Source: DASVWH01 sp036389715 (GTDB taxonomy: Bacteria; Acidobacteriota; Blastocatellia; Pyrinomonadales; Pyrinomonadaceae). Taken from it: DNA of 17,629 nucleotides. The stretch is from NCBI GenBank assembly GCA_036389715.1, contig DASVWH010000163.1, forward strand, positions 1 to 17,629, read 5' to 3'. Each line of letters opens with the position of its first letter. Positions within the stretch are counted from its first letter, which is position 1. The notes beneath the pieces are model-generated. The model was not told the DNA's origin. It worked only from the letters and a program-made list of their open reading frames with translations, and searched no databases. Both the position numbers and the translations under genes were made by a program. Shown in pieces: positions 14,254 through 17,629 of this stretch.

Positions 14254-14346
14254 GTTAATGGTCAATCGTAAATGGTAAATCGTGAATCGTGAATAGCAGA
14301 GCGGGTTTCATTTACCACCATTGACCATTGACCATTGACCATTGAC
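14254..14346. repeat. Mirror heptamer array (GTMAATS type) before waaC
   Basis: The left arm has GTTAATG, GTCAATC, GTAAATG, GTAAATC, GTGAATC and GTGAATA in perfect phase (14254-14295). A 13-bp loop (14296-14308) follows. The right arm is CATTTAC (14309-14315), CAC, then CATTGAC four times (14319-14346). Two bases (CA) separate it from the ATG at 14349. The word differs from the other elements but the build is the same. Confidence 0.92.
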
Positions 14347-14348
14347 CA

Positions 14349-15425
14349 ATGAGAATTCTGCTCGTCAAACTCGGCAGCATCGGCGACATCGTGCACACGC
14401 TTCCCGCGTTGGCCGCGATGCGCCGTGAGCTGCCGCGCGCCGAAATCTCGTGGGCCGTGGAGCGCCGCGCCGCCGAAATTCTCAGGGACAACCCGCTGCT
14501 AAATCGTCTCATCGAAGTGGACACGAAGGCACTGAGGCGCTGGCCGGTGTCTGGGGAGACGCTGCTGGCAACGCGCCAGCAGTTACGCCGGCTACGCGCC
14601 TCGTCCTTCGATCTTGCGATAGATTTCCAGGGGCTAATCAAATCCGCTCTCATCGCCCGGCTCTCAGGTGCGCGGCGCAGCTACGGCTTTGCGCGCGAAG
14701 CCCTGCGTGAGCCAGCCAGCCGCTTCCTGCTCTCGAAAACCGTCCGCGTTCCCGTTCGCTCTCACGTCATCGTCAAGAATCTGAGCCTGGCCGCGAGCGC
14801 GCTCGGCATCTCTATCCCGACCGACCCGGCACACTTTGAATTCCCCATCGCCACCGGGCCCGCCCACGAAGCGGAGGCCGAGGCGGCCATCAGGGGCACA
14901 GGTCACGGGTTCGCGCTCCTCAATCCGGGCGGCGGGTGGCCGACCAAGCTCTGGAACGCGGAGCGGTTCGGCGCGCTGGCCGATGAGTTATGGGCGCATC
15001 ACGGGCTCTCTTCGCTCATCACTTACGGGCCGGGCGAGGAAGCACTGGCCGGGCGGGTCACGCAGGCCAGCCGTTCGGGCCGGGCGCGCGCCGTCAGCCC
15101 TTCCCTCAAGGGCTTCTATGCGCTGGCGACACGCGCCTGCCTCTACGTCGGCGGCGACACGGGGCCGACGCACCTGGCCGTGGCCGCGGGCGCGCCCGTC
15201 GCCGGACTCTTCGGCCCGACCGAGTGGTGGCGCAACGGCAGCCCGCGCCCCGCAGACATCTGCATCGAGCGCGACGACATTACCTGTCGGACGGACTGCC
15301 ATCGCCGCTCCTGCTCGCAGTGGGTCTGCATGGACATAGAGGTCGAGCAGGTCCTGCGCTTCGCCGGTGAGAGGTTGAAGCGCGCCGCCATCATGACGGA
15401 AACGGAGAGCACGACGGTTGCCTAG
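14349..15425 (+). CDS. waaC: Glycosyltransferase family 9, heptosyltransferase I-like (WaaC)
   Basis: 358 aa. It would add the first heptose to the Kdo-lipid A acceptor, using ADP-heptose. The start MRILLVKLGSIGDIVHTLPAL is the classic WaaC N-terminus with the catalytic Asp at D13. LNPGGGWPTKLWNAERF (191-207) carries the phosphate-binding Lys K200, and VGGDTGPTHLAVAAG (267-281) with FGPTEWW (288-294) forms the nucleotide-sugar site. Four cysteines near the end (CRTDC, SC, VC; 313-327) may form a metal site or disulfide-like cluster. The ATG follows the repeat array directly, and no Shine-Dalgarno sequence is visible. The reading frame overlaps the downstream methyltransferase-like gene if that starts at TTG 15418. 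WaaC versus other core GT9 is judged by motif and pairing with the WaaF-like gene. Confidence 0.88.
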   Translation: MRILLVKLGSIGDIVHTLPALAAMRRELPRAEISWAVERRAAEILRDNPLLNRLIEVDTKALRRWPVSGETLLATRQQLRRLRASSFDLAIDFQGLIKSALIARLSGARRSYGFAREALREPASRFLLSKTVRVPVRSHVIVKNLSLAASALGISIPTDPAHFEFPIATGPAHEAEAEAAIRGTGHGFALLNPGGGWPTKLWNAERFGALADELWAHHGLSSLITYGPGEEALAGRVTQASRSGRARAVSPSLKGFYALATRACLYVGGDTGPTHLAVAAGAPVAGLFGPTEWWRNGSPRPADICIERDDITCRTDCHRRSCSQWVCMDIEVEQVLRFAGERLKRAAIMTETESTTVA

Positions 15426-15972
15426 AGGCGGAACGTGGATGCAGCGCTGGCGCGTGCCGCTCGGGTTTCTGTGCGGCGCGCTTTTTATCTGGTTCGCGCG
15501 CCCGCGACCGATGACGCTGGGCATCGGCGGCGCGGTCGCGCTCTGCGGGCTGGCCGTGCGCGCCTGGGCCGCCGGGCACATCAGGAAAAACGAGGCGCTG
15601 GCCATCTCGGGCCCGTATGCCTACACGCGCAACCCGCTCTACTTCGGCAGCTCTCTGCTGGGCGTCGGATTCACCATCGCCTCCGGCCAGCCGCTGCTGG
15701 CGCTGCCCTTCGCGGCGCTCTTCCTGGGCATCTATTTGCCGGTCATGCGCGTCGAAGCAGCGACCCTCGCCGGGTTGTTCGGCAAGGATTACCAGCTTTA
15801 CGCCCGCGCCGTGCCGCTCTTTTTTCCGCGCCTGACGGCGTACCGCGACGAGGCCGGGCCGGGCGAGAGGTTTGATTCCAGCCTCTACTTACGTTACCGC
15901 GAATACCGCGCCGCCCTCGGGCTGCTGATCGCGTGGGGGATACTGGCGCTCAAGGCCGTGTTCATCAAATGA
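15418..15972 (+). CDS. Isoprenylcysteine carboxyl methyltransferase/PEMT-like integral membrane protein
   Basis: 184 aa. Three or four hydrophobic helices are visible (about 13-27, 33-51, 77-110 and the C-terminal LGLLIAWGILALKAVF). The motif GHIRKNEALAISGPYAYTRNPLYFG (53-77, key residues H54, GPY and RNP) and the later RVEAATLAGLFGKDYQLYARAV (111-132, with E113) are the SAM-binding signature of the ICMT/PEMT superfamily. It probably methylates a lipid or small-molecule acceptor at the membrane; bacterial substrates are mostly unknown. The start could be TTG 15418, with GGAGAG at a good distance and a short overlap with waaC, or ATG 15439. It ends in an ATGA overlap with the DUF3108 gene, so it is part of the cluster transcript. 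Confidence 0.8.
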   Translation: MPRGGTWMQRWRVPLGFLCGALFIWFARPRPMTLGIGGAVALCGLAVRAWAAGHIRKNEALAISGPYAYTRNPLYFGSSLLGVGFTIASGQPLLALPFAALFLGIYLPVMRVEAATLAGLFGKDYQLYARAVPLFFPRLTAYRDEAGPGERFDSSLYLRYREYRAALGLLIAWGILALKAVFIK

Positions 15973-16850
15973 GTTTGACGAGGAAAGACACGCGGGCTTA
16001 CTTCGCAGCCGCAGCCTTAATGCTCTGCGCCATGCTTTTCTTGACCGCTTCCGCCCAGGAGAAGAATCGTGCGCTGACGGCGGCCGCGCTTCCCTTCGAG
16101 CCTTCGGAGGAGCTGGTCTACGAGGGAGAGTTTTCGCGCGCGCTGTTGCGCGGCATCAACGTGGCGGAGCTGCGCTTCAACGCGAGCCGCGCGCCCGGCC
16201 CGGCCGCGTCACGGGCGGCCAACGGCGAGACGCCTTCGACGCTGCGCTTCACGCTCGACGCTGTCTCCAAAGGCTTGGTCAGTAAAATCTTCGGCCTCAC
16301 CTTCCGCCAGCGCGTCGAATCAACGGTCGAGCCTGCGTCCTTCGGCGTCATGCAAACCTCCAAGCTGGACGAGCAGGGAAAGCGCAGGCGCACGAGCCTC
16401 GCCCTCTTCGACAGGGCGGCGGGCAAAGTCGTCTGGACCGAGCGCGACCCGAACGACCCCACACGCGAGCCGCGCGTCGTCAGCTCAGACTTCGGCGGGG
16501 CCGTCCAGGACATCGCCTCCGCTTTCTATTTCCTGCGCACGCAGCCGCTGGCGCCCGGCCGCAGCTTCGAGATTCCGATCAGCGATTCCGGCAGGGTCTA
16601 CCGCGTGCCCATCCGCGTCGGCGAGAGAAAGCGGCTCAAGACCGTGCTCGGGCAGGTCTTCGCGCTGCGCATCGAGGCCGAGGTCTTCGGCGAAGAACGG
16701 CTCCTGCGCGGCAAAGGGACGCTGAGCATCTGGCTGACGGACGACGAGCGCCGCGTTCCGGTCCGCGCCCAGATCATTAACGAACTCGGGACCGTTGACC
16801 TCAAGCTCAAGAGAATCGCCGGTCCTTTCGTCACGGCGGGCCGGAAATAG
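15969..16850 (+). CDS. DUF3108 domain-containing exported protein
   Basis: 293 aa from ATG 15969, which overlaps the previous stop as ATGA. An upstream ATG (15933) lies inside the previous gene and would mask the signal peptide. Residues 1-29 are a signal peptide (SLTRKDTR, then AYFAAAALMLCAMLFLTASA). The mature protein begins with the DUF3108 opening FEPSEELVYEGEFSRALLRG and contains LRFTLDAVSKGLVSKIFGLTFRQRVES, VQDIASAFYFLRTQPL, and ends in GKGTLSIWLTDDERRVPVRAQI with a closing GTVDLKL. That strand order fits the DUF3108 beta-barrel-like fold, a periplasmic family without an assigned reaction. It is the last gene of the envelope cluster. The family call rests on characteristic phrases such as DIASAFYFLR and IWLTDDERRVPV. 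Confidence 0.85.
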   Translation: MSLTRKDTRAYFAAAALMLCAMLFLTASAQEKNRALTAAALPFEPSEELVYEGEFSRALLRGINVAELRFNASRAPGPAASRAANGETPSTLRFTLDAVSKGLVSKIFGLTFRQRVESTVEPASFGVMQTSKLDEQGKRRRTSLALFDRAAGKVVWTERDPNDPTREPRVVSSDFGGAVQDIASAFYFLRTQPLAPGRSFEIPISDSGRVYRVPIRVGERKRLKTVLGQVFALRIEAEVFGEERLLRGKGTLSIWLTDDERRVPVRAQIINELGTVDLKLKRIAGPFVTAGRK

Positions 16851-16879
16851 TCCTGCGAGAGATGGCAAACCGACCGCTG

Positions 16880-16908
16880 TTGACAGTGCGCGCCCGTTCC
16901 CGTAAAAC
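16880..16908 (+). promoter_or_regulatory. Sigma70-like promoter for the DUF4912 gene
   Basis: A perfect -35 box TTGACA (16880-16885), a 17-bp spacer and a -10 candidate TAAAAC (16903-16908, 4 of 6) lie in the 145-bp gap after the DUF3108 gene. A start near 16915 would give a leader of about 80 nt before the ATG at 16996. This marks a new transcription unit. Confidence 0.5.
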
Positions 16909-16995
16909 TAGCCTGCTTTAATCAAACACCCAGGATGTGTGCTGTGCCTTAGCGTTACCTTTGCCCCGGCACAATGCGAAGAGGTCTTAAAGGTA

Positions 16996-17629
16996 ATGCC
17001 CTTTTTCTCTCCCGGAAGCTCCGAACAGAGCATCGCACCGCCCGCGCCGAGCCCCGCAATAGTGGATAAGCTCGCGGAGCTTTCCGTTGACGAGCCCTTG
17101 CCGGAAAGCTATCGTGCCGACCGGATTCGGCTGCTCGCGCAATCGCCGCGCAGGCTCTATCTCTACTGGGAGCTTAAACGCGATCCCTTCGAGACGCTGC
17201 AACGCGCCTTCGGCTCCCGCGCCGGACTCTACGCGCTCGTCGTTCGCCTGACCGCGCTCGCCGACGGCGGCGAAAGCCTGCACGCAGCATCGCCGACGCG
17301 CTCACAGTGGTTCGACGTGCGGCCCGATAATTCCTACCGCGCGGACCTCGGCCTCTATTCGCGGGGGCGCGCCTTTATTCGCCTGCTCTCTTCAAACGTA
17401 GCGCAAACGCCGCGCGCCGGAGTCGCACGCGCCGTTGACCCAACGCCCGAATTCCGCGTCGAGCCCGAAGAGTTTGCGCGCGTGCTGGACGACGCGGGCT
17501 ACGCCGCCGATGCGCTCGAAGTGACGCTGGAAGCCGCCGATGCGACGACGGACAATTCCGCGACGCTCGCCGTTGCGCGCAGGTTCGCGGCGATGGATGC
17601 GCCCGCGCTGGACGAAAAGGAGCTGGCGG
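16996..17629 (+). CDS. DUF4912 domain-containing protein, partial at right edge
   Basis: The frame is open from ATG 16996 to the window end (211 codons). A short Ser/Pro-rich N-terminus (MPFFSPGSSEQSIAPPAPSPA) precedes the DUF4912 core: LPESYRADRIRLLAQSPRRLYLYWEL (about 35-60), QWFDVRPDNSYRADLGLYS (about 103-121) and a FIRLLSSN strand. The phrase P..Y....I.LL...P..LY.YWEL is the family signature; the function is not established. An AAAGG lies just before the start, rather close, with GAGG further upstream (16981-16984). It has its own promoter. In related genomes DUF4912 genes may neighbour glucan-branching or GH57 genes, which would lie beyond the edge; this is recalled context, not visible here. 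Confidence 0.82.
   Translation, partial: MPFFSPGSSEQSIAPPAPSPAIVDKLAELSVDEPLPESYRADRIRLLAQSPRRLYLYWELKRDPFETLQRAFGSRAGLYALVVRLTALADGGESLHAASPTRSQWFDVRPDNSYRADLGLYSRGRAFIRLLSSNVAQTPRAGVARAVDPTPEFRVEPEEFARVLDDAGYAADALEVTLEAADATTDNSATLAVARRFAAMDAPALDEKELA

Noticed and set aside
7531..14346. CRISPR array or transposon ends
   Set aside because: Units of 7-21 bp have no unique spacers of regular length, no cas or transposase gene is present, and no target-site duplication was seen.
14319..14346. TTGACC words as a series of -35 boxes
   Set aside because: The start codon follows two bases after the last unit, leaving no room for a -10 box before the gene.

Overview
The window is about 17.6 kb of GC-rich, gene-dense chromosomal DNA from a Gram-negative-type bacterium. 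The gene set points to an envelope with heptose-containing lipopolysaccharide, with lipoproteins and a bifunctional penicillin-binding protein. The split heptose kinase and adenylyltransferase genes, the Gly-zipper protein with GY repeats, the DUF4912 protein and the heptamer-rich intergenic DNA together suggest Acidobacteriota (perhaps Blastocatellia). That placement is an inference; no rRNA or other marker is present. No tRNA, rRNA, CRISPR array, transposase or phage gene was seen.

Layout. (1) 1-1858, minus strand: an exported Gly-zipper protein, then an S-adenosylmethionine hydrolase (DUF62) cut by the left edge, joined by an ATGA overlap. (2) 1859-3963, plus strand: a cysteine desulfurase and a small IscU/NifU-like scaffold lacking the usual third cluster cysteine, behind a good sigma70-like promoter. 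(3) 4076-7522, minus strand: a small lipoprotein and a large PBP1B-like peptidoglycan synthase. (4) 7752-9843, plus strand: a two-TM potassium channel with RCK domains and an SDR-type sugar-nucleotide epimerase/dehydratase homologue without the canonical catalytic Tyr. (5) 10342-16850, plus strand: an envelope cluster waaF, gmhB, hldA, hldC, an exported unknown protein, waaC, an isoprenylcysteine-methyltransferase-like membrane protein and a DUF3108 protein, several joined by ATGA or short overlaps. (6) 16996-end: a DUF4912 protein behind its own promoter, cut by the right edge.

How the genes work together. GmhB, HldA and HldC cover three consecutive steps of ADP-heptose synthesis, and the two GT9 enzymes would add heptose to the lipid A-Kdo core. 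GmhA and the HldD epimerase are not in the window. The PBP, the lipoprotein and the exported proteins fit the same envelope theme.

The most unusual content is intergenic. Between 4.67 and 14.35 kb, six gene boundaries carry arrays of very short tandem repeats arranged as a mirror: an array, a short unique loop, then the reverse-complement array. The repeat word differs from site to site (TGATGAG type, TTCAAGG type, ATTGACC/GTAAATG type, an 8-mer type, and a strict 21-bp type equal to three heptads), but the architecture recurs. Two arrays run to within two bases of a start codon that has no visible Shine-Dalgarno sequence, one stands eight bases from a start, and one supplies the stop codon and last residues of gmhB. 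This recurring build with changing sequence is the best candidate here for an undescribed element or process.
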